From contig NZ_JAERTZ010000018.1 of the NCBI RefSeq assembly GCF_016746085.1, positions 62,001-126,000 of the forward strand: 64,000 nucleotides of DNA. Direction: 5' to 3'. This document shows, piece after piece, positions 8,196 through 16,429 of this stretch. How positions within the stretch are numbered: the stretch's first letter is position 1; each line of letters begins with the position of its first letter. The DNA is from Zobellella iuensis (lineage in GTDB: Bacteria; Pseudomonadota; Gammaproteobacteria; Enterobacterales; Aeromonadaceae). Under the pieces are notes generated by a model. That model was not told the DNA's origin and did not search any database. It saw nothing but the letters and a program-made list of their open reading frames with translations. Made by a program: the position numbers and the translations under genes.

Positions 8196-8963
8196 TCAAA
8201 ACCAGGCCTGCCAGGCCAGCTTGGCGGAGATGGCCAGTACCATGACCACGAAGATGGGACGGATAAAGCCGCCGCCGAAGCGAATGGCGGAGCGGGCACC
8301 GATAAAGGAGCCGGCCATGATCCCCAGGCTCAGGGTCAGGCCCAGCACCCAGTCCACCTGGCCCAGGGCGACAAAGGTCAGCAGCGAAACCGAGTTGCTG
8401 ATAAAGTTCATCGACTTGGCCAGGCCCGAAGCGAGCAGGATATTCAGCCGGTACAGGGCCATGCCCGAGACGATAAGAAAGGCGCCGGTGCCGGGGCCGA
8501 AGGCGCCGTCGTAGGCGCCGAGCAGCAGCCCCTGACCCCACTGGCGGCGATAGAGCCGTCGTCCGGCCCGGGGCAGCTGATTGCCCTGGGGCTCACGCTT
8601 GCGATTAAGAATGGTATAAACCGCGACCATCAGGATCAGCAGTGGCAGGGCTTTTTCCAGCCAGGCGGCGCTGATCTGGTTGATAAGCAGGGTGCCCCCC
8701 AGGGCGCCCAGGGCCGCGGCCAGGCAGGCCCGCCACCAGAAGGCGGGGGCAAAGAGTCGCTGGCGATAAAAGGTGGTGGCCGAGGTCAGCGAACTGATGC
8801 TGGCGGCGACCTTGTTGGTGCCCAGCGCCAGGTGGGGCGGCAGGCCGGCGCTGAGCAGGGCGGGAATGGTGATAAGGCCGCCGCCACCGGCCACCGCATC
8901 CAGGAAGCCGGCAACCAGGCCGGTGGCGGCCAGTAACAGGTAAACGGAAATATCCAGGCTCAT
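8196..8963 (-). CDS. yfcA: TSUP family (TauE/SafE, YfcA-like) permease
   Basis: A 255-residue inner-membrane protein with the two-repeat TSUP layout. The first repeat carries GFLDAVAGGGGLITIPALL and the second carries GAYDGAFGPGTGAFLI. Members move sulfite, sulfonates or other small organic anions; the substrate here is unknown. The ATG at 8963 overlaps the dinG stop as ATGA, so translation is probably coupled. An open frame upstream reaches 9311 but lies over dinG and is not part of this gene. Confidence 0.88.
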   Translation of the reverse strand: MSLDISVYLLLAATGLVAGFLDAVAGGGGLITIPALLSAGLPPHLALGTNKVAASISSLTSATTFYRQRLFAPAFWWRACLAAALGALGGTLLINQISAAWLEKALPLLILMVAVYTILNRKREPQGNQLPRAGRRLYRRQWGQGLLLGAYDGAFGPGTGAFLIVSGMALYRLNILLASGLAKSMNFISNSVSLLTFVALGQVDWVLGLTLSLGIMAGSFIGARSAIRFGGGFIRPIFVVMVLAISAKLAWQAWF

Positions 8964-11020
8964 GACAGCTCCCGGCTGAAGGGGGGCAGGGCGTCCAGCA
9001 GGGCGGCGCCGTAACGGCGGCTGACCAGGCGTTTGTCGAGCAACACGATACGGCCGTGGTCGGTTTCGGTACGCAGCAGCCGGCCACAGGCCTGGATCAG
9101 CTTGCGGGAGGCTTCCGGCATGGCCAATTGCATAAAGGCATTGCCACCGCACAGGGTGATCCACTCGGCCATGGCTTCTTCCACCGGCGAGGTGGGTACG
9201 GCGAAAGGCAGCTTGGTGATGATAAGGTTGGTCAGGTAATGGCCGGGCAAGTCCAGCCCTTCGGCAAAGCTGCCGGTACCGAACAGCACGCTGGGCTGGT
9301 TGCCGTCGCACCTTTGCCGGTGCAGCTGCAACAGGGCCTGGCGGCTGGCTTCGCCCTGCACCAGCAGGGAAAACCCCTTGGCCCGCAGTGCCTCGGCCAC
9401 GCCCTGCATCTGCCGGTAGGAGGAAAACAGCACCAGGCTGGCGCCCTGGCCCGCGAGCCAGACGGGAACCTGCTCCGCCAGTAGCCGATCAAAACCGGCG
9501 TCCGTGGGTTCGCAGTCCAGGCGGGGAATGATCAAAGGGGCGCTGCGGTAATCGAAGGGGGAGTGCAGGCGCAGGTAATGGCTGCCGTCGTCCGCCCTGA
9601 GCCCCACGGCCCGGCGGAAATAGCCGAAGTCGTTGAGTGCCGTGAGGGTGGCCGACACCATGATCACCGCCGCCGCCCGCGACCAGCACCATTGTTCGAG
9701 CAAGTGGCCGACCGCCAGGGGAGTGGCGCACAGGGTCAGCTCCTGCGGCTCCTGCTCCAGCCAGCGGGCCGGCGGGGTTTGCCTGGGGCCGGTGGGGCGC
9801 AACAGCAGCTCGCACAGATCCCGGGTCTGCTCGCCGCGCCGCTGTTGCTGGCTCAACAGGGCCAGGGCCGCTTCCAGGGCCGCGGCCCTGGCCGGCTGGC
9901 GCTTGAGCTGGTCGCCCAGCTGTCCCTGCACCCGCTCCAGCGCTCGCGCGAAGGCCTTGTTATCTTCCTTCAGGGCGCTCAGCGCTTCGTCCATAAAACC
10001 GGGTAATTCACCGGTGGCAAAGCGCAGGCAGCCCTGCTCGTCGGGGCAGAGCTCTGTGCGCTGCAGGGCGCCGGCCAGCTGGTTATAAAGGGTGGTGAGC
10101 GCCGGCAGCAGCTGTTGCAAGGCCTGTTGCAGCCGGCCCAGGGCGGGCTGGCCTTCTTCCCCCAGCAGATCGCTGAAGGAGCCCAGCCCTTTGTTGAACT
10201 GTTCCAGCCCGCGCCGGGCCTGGCGCAGGGCCAGGCGGGCCGAGCCCTGCTCGCGGGCCACCGCGGCAATATGGTGGGCCTCATCCAGTATATAAAGGCA
10301 TTGCTCGGGCTCGGGCAACACCACGCCGCCGCCCATCTTCAGGTCGGCCAGCAGCAGGGCGTGATTGACCACTATGATATCGACCCTGTCCAGCTCGGCC
10401 CGGGCCAGGTGAAAAGGGCAGTTGTGGTGGCCCCATTGGGGCTGGCAACTGTGCGCCTCCGCCTGCAGCTGTTGCCAGAGCGCATCCGCGATGGGCTCCG
10501 GCCAGCTATCCCGGTCTCCGTGCCATCTTTTGTCGCACCAGGCCTGCCAGAGCTCGGCCAACTGCCGTTGCTGGGCGGGGGTGGGGCCCTCGGCCGCTTC
10601 GAACAGGCCGAGCTGGTTTTCGCCCAGGGCCAGGGCCTCCAGCCGGCGCCCGCAGCAGTAGCGGGCCCGGCCCTTGGCGAGGGCAAAGGTAAAGCCGGGT
10701 TGGCAATGGGGCTGGAACAGCGGCAGATCCTTGGAAACCAGTTGTTCCTGCAGCGCCAGGGTGGCGGTGGAAATAATCAGTTTTTTTTGATTAAGGCGGG
10801 CCCAGGGGATACCGGCCTGCAGGTAGGCGAGGGATTTGCCGATGCCGGTGCCGGCTTCGGCCACCAGGATGCGCCGCCCGCTGTCGTACTGCCCCAGCAG
10901 CACCTTGCCGATTTCCGCGACCAGGTAGTTTTGTTCCCGGCGGGGCTTAAATCCTTGAATCGACTGGCTTAAGCGGCGGTAATTGGCACGCACCAGGGTG
11001 CGGTAATCGGCGTTGGGCAT
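8960..11020 (-). CDS. dinG: ATP-dependent DNA helicase DinG
   Basis: A 686-residue XPD-like SF2 helicase that unwinds DNA 5'-3', including R-loops and G-quadruplexes. The Walker A motif AGTGIGKS is at residues 56-63, DEAH is at about 246-249, and the late motif VI is QACGRLLRTE. The iron-sulfur domain is unusual: cysteines are seen at 122, 123, 192 and 201. E. coli DinG uses C-x4-C-x5-C for the last three, so one canonical ligand appears missing. YoaA is an alternative assignment. No LexA box is visible upstream. Confidence 0.9.
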   Translation of the reverse strand: MPNADYRTLVRANYRRLSQSIQGFKPRREQNYLVAEIGKVLLGQYDSGRRILVAEAGTGIGKSLAYLQAGIPWARLNQKKLIISTATLALQEQLVSKDLPLFQPHCQPGFTFALAKGRARYCCGRRLEALALGENQLGLFEAAEGPTPAQQRQLAELWQAWCDKRWHGDRDSWPEPIADALWQQLQAEAHSCQPQWGHHNCPFHLARAELDRVDIIVVNHALLLADLKMGGGVVLPEPEQCLYILDEAHHIAAVAREQGSARLALRQARRGLEQFNKGLGSFSDLLGEEGQPALGRLQQALQQLLPALTTLYNQLAGALQRTELCPDEQGCLRFATGELPGFMDEALSALKEDNKAFARALERVQGQLGDQLKRQPARAAALEAALALLSQQQRRGEQTRDLCELLLRPTGPRQTPPARWLEQEPQELTLCATPLAVGHLLEQWCWSRAAAVIMVSATLTALNDFGYFRRAVGLRADDGSHYLRLHSPFDYRSAPLIIPRLDCEPTDAGFDRLLAEQVPVWLAGQGASLVLFSSYRQMQGVAEALRAKGFSLLVQGEASRQALLQLHRQRCDGNQPSVLFGTGSFAEGLDLPGHYLTNLIITKLPFAVPTSPVEEAMAEWITLCGGNAFMQLAMPEASRKLIQACGRLLRTETDHGRIVLLDKRLVSRRYGAALLDALPPFSRELS

Positions 11021-11276
11021 GGGCGTGGACTGGAATGAGGACAGGGGGCCAGTATACCCGTCGGTGGCGTTTATGCCAGTTGCAAGCGCCGGCGCAAGGA
11101 AAGGTGGCGGTAGTCACATTTACGTACGCTAGGAACATCTTTGTCATAAAAAGTTCCCGCGATTTTGTTGCAAGCTCAAAAAACCGGTGATAGGCTGCCT
11201 GCCATAGTAACGTACGCGTTGCTAACACAGGGAATAACAAGGACTTAGTGTTTAATTACAGTAGGCATTTAAAACT
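11021..11276 (+). promoter_or_regulatory. porin upstream region
   Basis: A 256-bp gap between divergent dinG and the porin gene, with no coding potential recognised. TTGCAA near 11169 with TAGGCT 17 bp downstream is a weak promoter candidate. The stretch before the start is AT-rich and has only a poor ribosome site (AGTAGGC). No OmpR- or CRP-type site could be identified with confidence. Confidence 0.3.
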
Positions 11277-12233
11277 ATGAAAAAGACTATTCTTGCACTG
11301 ACCATCCCTGCGCTGTTCGCAACTTCTGCCAGCGCTGTGACCGTTTACTCTGATCAAGGCGCCCAGGTCGACGTCTATGGCCGTATCCAATACGATATCG
11401 GCGAGCTGAAAGGCGCTAACAACGAAGATATCGGTGGTGACGGCAAAGCCCGTCTGGGTGTTAACGTCAAGTACAACGTAAACAACGACGTAGACCTGAT
11501 CGGTAAATTCGAATCCGAAGTAGCTGCCGAGTCTTCCCAGAACGGCAAGTTCAACTCCCGTTACGCTTGGGCCGGTTTCCGTTTTATGGGCACCACCGAC
11601 CTGACCTTCGGCAAGAGCGAGAATCCCTTCGTTCAGCTGTCTGACGTGACCGATATCTTCAACCTGTGGGGCGCTTCTGCCTATTCCCACAACTGGCGTG
11701 TCGATGACCAGATCCGCGTGAGCTATGCCGACCAGGGCTTCGACCTGCGCGCCGCCTACGCCTTCGCTGACGACAACCGCACCAGCGACACCGTGGGTGC
11801 CAAGAACCAGTACAGCCTGTCCGCCGGCTACGCCTTCGCCACCGGCCCCGGCGAGCTGGGCCTGGTTGCCGCCTATGAAGCCCGTAACTCCAACGAAGTT
11901 AACAGCGATGAAGAAGAATGGGGCCTGGGTGCCAACTTCTCCATTGACGGCTTCTACTTCGGTGCCACCTACGGTGAAACCGATTTCGATGCCGGCAGCG
12001 ACGAGCGTTTCTGGGAAGTGGCCGCGTCTTACAACGTAGATGCCTGGACCCTGGGTGCCGCCTACAACAACCGCAAAGAAACCCAAGGCGCCAAGGATAA
12101 GTTGGTTGACGAGTACCTGCTGGCCGTTCAGTACGCCCTCAACTCCAAGGCCAAGCTGTACGGTGAGTACGTGATCAACGACCTCAGCAACAGCAACGAC
12201 CGTTACGGCGTTGGTATCCAATACAACTTCTAA
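11277..12233 (+). CDS. outer-membrane porin (OmpU/OmpC-like, Gram_neg_porin)
   Basis: A 318-residue general diffusion porin. A signal peptide ends at about SASA (residue 20). The mature part begins with VDVYGRIQYDIGELKG, contains alternating beta strands, an acidic constriction-loop region around KSENPFVQLSDVTDIF, and ends in YNF with the C-terminal Phe required by the BAM machinery. It is shorter than enterobacterial OmpC and closer to Vibrio OmpU-type porins. Base composition at wobble positions favours C-ending codons (AAC, TAC, GGT/GGC), consistent with high expression. A strong terminator follows. Confidence 0.92.
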   Translation: MKKTILALTIPALFATSASAVTVYSDQGAQVDVYGRIQYDIGELKGANNEDIGGDGKARLGVNVKYNVNNDVDLIGKFESEVAAESSQNGKFNSRYAWAGFRFMGTTDLTFGKSENPFVQLSDVTDIFNLWGASAYSHNWRVDDQIRVSYADQGFDLRAAYAFADDNRTSDTVGAKNQYSLSAGYAFATGPGELGLVAAYEARNSNEVNSDEEEWGLGANFSIDGFYFGATYGETDFDAGSDERFWEVAASYNVDAWTLGAAYNNRKETQGAKDKLVDEYLLAVQYALNSKAKLYGEYVINDLSNSNDRYGVGIQYNF

Positions 12234-12261
12234 GTTAGCCTTAAGCTAAATTAGCAAGTTC

Positions 12262-12289
12262 AAAAAAGCCGGCGAAAGCCGGCTTTTTT
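12262..12289. terminator. terminator after the porin gene
   Basis: AAAAAAGCCGGC and GCCGGCTTTTTT form a 12-bp stem around a GAAA tetraloop. This is a strong, bidirectional rho-independent terminator 28 bp after the porin stop. Confidence 0.95.
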
Positions 12290-12321
12290 ATTTTTGAACT
12301 TATCGATTGACGTCAATACTG

Positions 12322-12370
12322 CCAGTCCCCAGTCCCCAGTCCCCAGTCCCCAGTCCCCAGTCCCCAGTCC
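12322..12370. repeat. 7-bp tandem repeat (CCAGTCC)7
   Basis: Seven perfect, head-to-tail copies of CCAGTCC run to within eight bases of the IS5-family element. It is noncoding, downstream of the porin terminator. Perfect copies suggest recent slippage expansion. Confidence 0.95.
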
Positions 12371-12386
12371 CGTTCTTAGAACCTGT

Positions 12387-12916
12387 TCACGATCTTCGTA
12401 GCAGTAGGGCCAGGAATGCCAAGTGGATGAACTGCAAGCTGGTGTTGAGCTTACGCTCGCAGTTCTTCCACAACCGCCTGTTCTTCTCTAGCCAGGCAAA
12501 GCTGCGTTCGACAATCCAGCGCTTGGGGATCACCGCAAAGGTATGCAACTCACTGCGCTTGGTCACCTGCACCGTGGCCCCTAGGATCTCATGTACTCCC
12601 TGGGCAAACGGCTTACCGGTGTAGGCGCTATCTACCAAGACACTCTCGACTTGCCCCAACCCTGACTGACATCGCTCAAAGGCCTCCAGGGCTCCCTTTC
12701 GATCCGTCACGTTCGCTGTCGTCACCGCCACCGCATGCGGCAAGCCCTGAGTGTCGACGGCAATGTGCCGCTTAATACCCGATACCTTCTTGCCCGCATC
12801 GTAGCCTTTCTGTACGGCGCTATCGGTGTTCTTCACGCTCTGCGCGTCCACGATCAAGAACGCGCTGCAGGCGTTGCGCCCCTGTTTCGTACGGGCCGCG
12901 CCAACCTGATTTTTTG
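12387..12916 (-). CDS. IS5-family transposase, C-terminal frame (OrfB)
   Basis: This frame holds the catalytic part from about NQVGAARTKQGRN. It includes FLIVDAQSVKN with the first Asp, VDSAYTGKPF with the second, and WIVERSFAWLEKNRRLWKN with the Glu. The frame stays open upstream to 13136, but its real content begins at the A-run. Joining it to OrfA needs a +1 (or -2) slip, whether programmed or caused by a base change. It is probably expressed only as a fusion. Confidence 0.82.
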
Positions 12917-13179
12917 AGTGCCCGCTCCAGCAGGCTGATCCCTTCCGCATCCGGCTCACTCCATTTGGCAAAGTACGAGTACACCGTCCGCCACTTGGGA
13001 AAGTCATTGGGCAAGGCTCGCCACTGGCAGCCGGTGCGCAATACGTACAATACCCCGCACCAGACCTCGTACAGGTCCACTGTTCGTGGTTTGGTCCGCC
13101 TACGGGCACTTTCCAGTAGCGGCCGAATGGCCTCAAACTGCTCTTGCGTGGTATCGCTGGGGTATTTCTTCCGTTTCAT
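12820..13179 (-). CDS. IS5-family transposase, N-terminal frame (OrfA)
   Basis: A 119-codon frame starting MKRKKYPSDTTQEQFEAIRP, the typical DUF4096 helix-turn-helix N-terminus of IS427-group transposases. Recognisable sequence runs to LLERALKKSG, where a run of six A (T at 12910-12915 on the plus strand) ends homology. The family sequence then continues in the other frame. After the run the frame becomes nonsense (WRGPYETG...). Confidence 0.85.
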   Translation of the reverse strand: MKRKKYPSDTTQEQFEAIRPLLESARRRTKPRTVDLYEVWCGVLYVLRTGCQWRALPNDFPKWRTVYSYFAKWSEPDAEGISLLERALKKSGWRGPYETGAQRLQRVLDRGRAEREEHR

Positions 13180-13221
13180 CCGCCCAGTATCGGATATTTA
13201 CACGAGATCGTGAACAGGTTC

Positions 13222-13593
13222 TTACAACTCCCAGGCGCCGTGCTGGGCCTTGCGGTATTTCTGTTCGCAAGGGTCGCACCGCTGGCGGCAGGGATCGTCC
13301 CACAGCTGCTCGGGGGTGAGCTCGGCTTCGCAGTCGCTGCACAGGCCGTACAGGCCCAGTTGCCACTGGCAGAGGGCGGCGTCCGCCTGTTTCAGCAGTT
13401 TCAGCTGCGGCTGCAGCTGCGGGTAGCCGGCCAGGGGCGGGTAGTCGGCCCACTCATCCGCCGGCAGCCGGTGCAGCGCGGCGGCCAGGGGGGCGTCCAG
13501 GGCCAGCAGCGCCTGCAAGAAGAGCTGGCGCCGTTGCTCCGCCACCGCCAGCAGCCGGGCCTCCAGCTGGGACTCGGTAATGATGCTGCTCAT
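13222..13593 (-). CDS. DksA/TraR-type C4 zinc-finger protein
   Basis: A 123-residue protein with a C-terminal zinc finger CSDC...CDPC, spaced C-x2-C-x17-C-x2-C exactly as in DksA. DksA-type proteins enter the RNA polymerase secondary channel and modulate transcription with ppGpp. The N-terminal part is helical but shows no clear copy of the DksA coiled-coil tip (DxxDxA), so its activity may differ. The ATG at 13593 is preferred over a TTG twelve bases earlier. The TAA stop coincides with the target duplication of the adjacent IS. Confidence 0.75.
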   Translation of the reverse strand: MSSIITESQLEARLLAVAEQRRQLFLQALLALDAPLAAALHRLPADEWADYPPLAGYPQLQPQLKLLKQADAALCQWQLGLYGLCSDCEAELTPEQLWDDPCRQRCDPCEQKYRKAQHGAWEL

Positions 13594-13664
13594 GATGATA
13601 TCCAAAAAGGGGGAATACTGGCCGCCAGTATAGGGCCCTGTCTAGCGGCACATCATGATGCAAA

Positions 13665-14594
13665 TCAAAGGGCAGCCAGAGTCCGGCGGATATCGGCGGT
13701 GTGCTTCAGGGTGCGAACCTGGCCGAACAGGGCCTGGGCCTCGGGGTATTGCAGCTTGAGATAACTGAGCCACTGCTTGAGGCGGTTCGGGTAATAGAGC
13801 CCCTTGTCACCCTCTATCTCCATATCGGAATAGTCCAGCAGCAAGGCCCTGATTTGCGCCCAGCTCAGGGCAGCGGTGCCGGCCTTGATGGTGGCGGCCA
13901 GGTTGGGCAGCGCCAGGGCGCCCCGGCCCAGCATCAGGTCCTGGCAGCCGCTCTCCCTCCTGGCCTGGTCGGCCTGGGCGGCGTTCCAGATCTCCCCGTT
14001 CACCACCACCGGAATGGCGAGGGCCGCCCTGATCTCGGCCACCAGCGGCCAGTAGGCGGGGGGACGATAGCCGTCCTGCTTGCTGCGGGCATGCACCGCC
14101 AGCTCGCTGATGCCGCCCTCATACAGGGCCAGGCTGTTTTCCAGGTAGGAATCCCGCTCTTCCAGCCCCAGCCGGATCTTGGCGCTCACCGGCAGGCCGG
14201 CGGGCACCGCCGCCCGCACCGCCCGGGCGATGCGGTAGAGCTGCTCGCTGTCGCCCAGCAAGGCGGCCCCGCCCCTGTGCCGGTTGACGGTTTTGGCCGG
14301 GCAGCCGAAATTGAGGTCGATGCCGCCGGCCCCTAGCCGGCAGGCCTGGGCCGCGTTTTCGGCCAGCCAGTCCGGATCCTGGCCGAGCAGCTGGATGCGC
14401 ACCGGGGTGCCCGCCGGGGTACGACAGCCCTGGTACAGCTCGGGACACAGCCGGTAGAACACCCGGGGAGGCAGGCGCATGTCTACCACCCGGATAAACT
14501 CGGTCACGCAGAGATCGAAGGGATTGAGGCGGGTCAGCAGATCCCGCATCAGGTGGTCCAGTACCCCTTCCATCGGGGCCAGTATCAGGCGCAT
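13665..14594 (-). CDS. dusC: tRNA-dihydrouridine(16) synthase
   Basis: Encodes 309 residues, typical of DusC, a flavin enzyme that reduces uridine 16 in tRNA using NADPH. It starts with LILAPMEGVLDHLMRDLLT, and PMEGV...MR is diagnostic for the DusC branch. It then has GIDLNFGCPAKTVNRHRGGAALL with the catalytic Cys, VSAKIRLG, and the FMN-phosphate loops VNGEIW and LMLGRGAL. It begins 109 bp from the DUF3299 gene. Confidence 0.93.
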   Translation of the reverse strand: MRLILAPMEGVLDHLMRDLLTRLNPFDLCVTEFIRVVDMRLPPRVFYRLCPELYQGCRTPAGTPVRIQLLGQDPDWLAENAAQACRLGAGGIDLNFGCPAKTVNRHRGGAALLGDSEQLYRIARAVRAAVPAGLPVSAKIRLGLEERDSYLENSLALYEGGISELAVHARSKQDGYRPPAYWPLVAEIRAALAIPVVVNGEIWNAAQADQARRESGCQDLMLGRGALALPNLAATIKAGTAALSWAQIRALLLDYSDMEIEGDKGLYYPNRLKQWLSYLKLQYPEAQALFGQVRTLKHTADIRRTLAAL

Positions 14595-14656
14595 GGCGGC
14601 TCTAAGGTGCTAAAAGCGGGGATTGTATAGCGGCAAGCGGTTCAGGCAAAGCGTTT

Positions 14657-14696
14657 GGGACTGGGGATGCGGAATTGTCTCCTAATCCCCAATCCC
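14657..14696. repeat. imperfect inverted repeat between dusC and the zinc operon
   Basis: GGGACTGGGGAT (14657-14668) pairs with ATCCCCAATCCC (14685-14696) with one mismatch. It lies just past the stop of the DUF3299 gene and may terminate the operon, though the T run is absent. The arms resemble the CCAGTCC unit repeated at 12322-12370. Confidence 0.5.
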
Positions 14697-14702
14697 GGGT
14701 TT

Positions 14703-15185
14703 TTACAGATCGTAAGGCTCGACGCTGACGCCTTCGAGGGAGTAGGAGGCGTTGGCCACTTCATGGCTGGCGCTGACGGTACGCAGGGTGCCGGTGACCC
14801 AGACCGCGTCCCAGAGATCGTCCACCCGGGCGCCCTTGGGGAAGTCCACGTAGACTATCTGGTTGGTGGGCGGCGGCGGCACATGGATGCAGGCGCCGAA
14901 ATAGGGCACCAGGAAGAAGGTGGTAATGGCCTTGCTGTCGCCTTCGAGCGGCACCACAAAGCCCGGCAACCGCACTTTCTGGCCATTCAGCGACGGCACT
15001 ACCTTGCCGATCGGCTGGGGCGGAATGGCGAATTCGTCTTCATGGTTCACCTCGGGGAAGGGCGGCGGGTTGAGCCGCTCTTCCATCGGGATCAGATCGT
15101 CCCATTCCAGCAGGGTGAAGTCATCGCCCCAGGCCGGGGCCACCAACAGGGCCAGGGTGGCCAGCCATATCTTTGCGGTTTTCAC
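14703..15185 (-). CDS. DUF3299 exported protein (zinc-uptake operon, ZrgD/E-like)
   Basis: A 160-residue protein with a short signal peptide (MKTAKIWLATLALLVAPAWG) and one DUF3299 domain (LEWDDLIP, LPGFVVPLEGDSKAITTFFLVPYFGACIHVPPPPTNQIV). The Cys/His pair in ACIHVPPPP may bind metal. It starts at a GTG overlapping the permease stop as GTGA, so it is the last gene of a coupled operon. By analogy with the Vibrio Zrg system it would be a periplasmic accessory of zinc uptake. Confidence 0.8.
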   Translation of the reverse strand: MKTAKIWLATLALLVAPAWGDDFTLLEWDDLIPMEERLNPPPFPEVNHEDEFAIPPQPIGKVVPSLNGQKVRLPGFVVPLEGDSKAITTFFLVPYFGACIHVPPPPTNQIVYVDFPKGARVDDLWDAVWVTGTLRTVSASHEVANASYSLEGVSVEPYDL

Positions 15186-16429
15186 TGTTTAATACTCATT
15201 CCATCGTTGACCGAGTAGCGGTAGGCCTGGGCCGCCGGCAACAGGCCGATCACCAGGCCCGCCAGCCAGATAAGCCCCAACAGGCGCCATTCGGCCGCCG
15301 TGGGCAGGCCGGGATACAGCAGCAGCCCGTACTGGGCCTGCACCAGCGGCGCCGCCAGGACAAGGCCAAGATACAACAGCAGCAGCCCCAGTAAAATACC
15401 CAGGCCGGTCAAAATGGCCGCTTCCAGTGCCAGCAGTACGAACAGGTGGCGTGGCCCGGCGCCCAGGGAACGCAGTATCGCCAGCTCCCGCCGCCGGGCC
15501 GAGAGGCCGGCGAGCAGGGTGGTGAGCATGCCCAGCAGGCCGGCCACCACCACGAACAGGGCGATAAAGGCGATGGCCTTCTCGGCCATGCTCATCATGC
15601 TCCACAGCTCGTGCAGGGCGGTACCGGGCAGAATGGCGGACAGCGGCTCGGCCCGGTAGCTGTTGATGGCCCGCTGCAGCTGGAAGGCCAGGATCTTGTT
15701 GTCCAGCCCCACCAGGAAGGCGGTGATGGCCTTGGGGGTCAGGTCGGCGGCGCGGGCCTCATCGTGGCTGAGGCTATGGGTCTGGCGGCCGCTCTGCCAG
15801 CCGAGGTGGATGGCTTCGAGGCCGTCCAGCCGGACATGCACCGTTCTGTCCACCGGCGTGCCGGTGGGGGCCAGTATGCCCACCAGGGTAAAGGGCAGAT
15901 CCTCGTGCAGGCTGAAGGAGGTGCTGCCGGCACCGTGGGCGATCACCAGCTCTTCTCCCAGCCGGTAGCCGAGCTGGCGCGCCACGTCGCTGCCTATCAC
16001 CGCGTCGAAGGTATCGGCAAAGGGGCGGCCCTGGGCCAGTTGCAGCGGTTGCTGGCGGCCGTAGGCGTAGTGCGTGAAGTAGTCCTCGCTGGTGCCCAGT
16101 ACCCGGAACCCCTGGTGGGAGTCGCCCAGCGACAGGGGAATGGTCCAGGCCACGCCCTTCTGCTCCCTGATGCGCTGATAGGAGTCCCAGCTGATGTTGT
16201 TGGTGGGGTTGCCGAGGCGGAACACCGAATACAGCAAGAGGTTGATCTGGCCGGAGCGGGCACCCACGATCAGATCGGTGCCGGAGATGGTGCGGGCGAA
16301 GCTGTCTTTCAGCTCATGGCGCACCTTTTCCACCCCCACCAGCAGCAGCACGCTGATGGCGATGGCGGCCAGGGTGAGGCCGGCGGTGAGCCGGCGTGCC
16401 CACAGGCTTTTAAAGGCCAGCATTAACAT
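15182..16429 (-). CDS. ABC transporter permease, FtsX/MacB-like
   Basis: A 415-residue permease with one membrane segment near the N-terminus, a large periplasmic domain (about residues 40-270) and three C-terminal segments (IAFIALFVVVAGLLGML, ILTGLGILLGLLLLYLG, LIWLAGLVIGLLPAA). This is the FtsX/LolC/MacB plan, which drives extra-cytoplasmic work rather than classical import. It overlaps the ATPase gene by 7 bp and the DUF3299 gene by 4 bp. Grouped with a His-rich DUF2796 protein, it fits the ZrgC role in zinc acquisition. Confidence 0.88.
   Translation of the reverse strand: MLMLAFKSLWARRLTAGLTLAAIAISVLLLVGVEKVRHELKDSFARTISGTDLIVGARSGQINLLLYSVFRLGNPTNNISWDSYQRIREQKGVAWTIPLSLGDSHQGFRVLGTSEDYFTHYAYGRQQPLQLAQGRPFADTFDAVIGSDVARQLGYRLGEELVIAHGAGSTSFSLHEDLPFTLVGILAPTGTPVDRTVHVRLDGLEAIHLGWQSGRQTHSLSHDEARAADLTPKAITAFLVGLDNKILAFQLQRAINSYRAEPLSAILPGTALHELWSMMSMAEKAIAFIALFVVVAGLLGMLTTLLAGLSARRRELAILRSLGAGPRHLFVLLALEAAILTGLGILLGLLLLYLGLVLAAPLVQAQYGLLLYPGLPTAAEWRLLGLIWLAGLVIGLLPAAQAYRYSVNDGMSIKQ

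Larger units (their letters stand above)
12379..13221 (-). mobile_element. IS5-family (IS427-like) insertion sequence, 843 bp
   Basis: The ends are 17-bp perfect inverted repeats, GAACCTGTTCACGATCT at 12379-12395 and its complement at 13205-13221. They are flanked by a 3-bp target duplication, TTA, at 12376-12378 and 13222-13224. The element carries a DDE transposase split over two frames on the minus strand. Size, ends and TNA-type target fit the IS427 group. The right-hand TTA also supplies the stop codon of the neighbouring DksA-like gene. Confidence 0.93.

Noticed and set aside
11021-11270. A small minus-strand frame at 10947-11240 upstream of dinG
   Set aside because: It overlaps the dinG N-terminus out of phase and has no ribosome site or homology.
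12322-12370. Considered as part of the IS end or an att site
   Set aside because: The IS inverted repeat begins at 12379 and the 7-bp repeat is outside the target duplication; nothing indicates integrase recombination.
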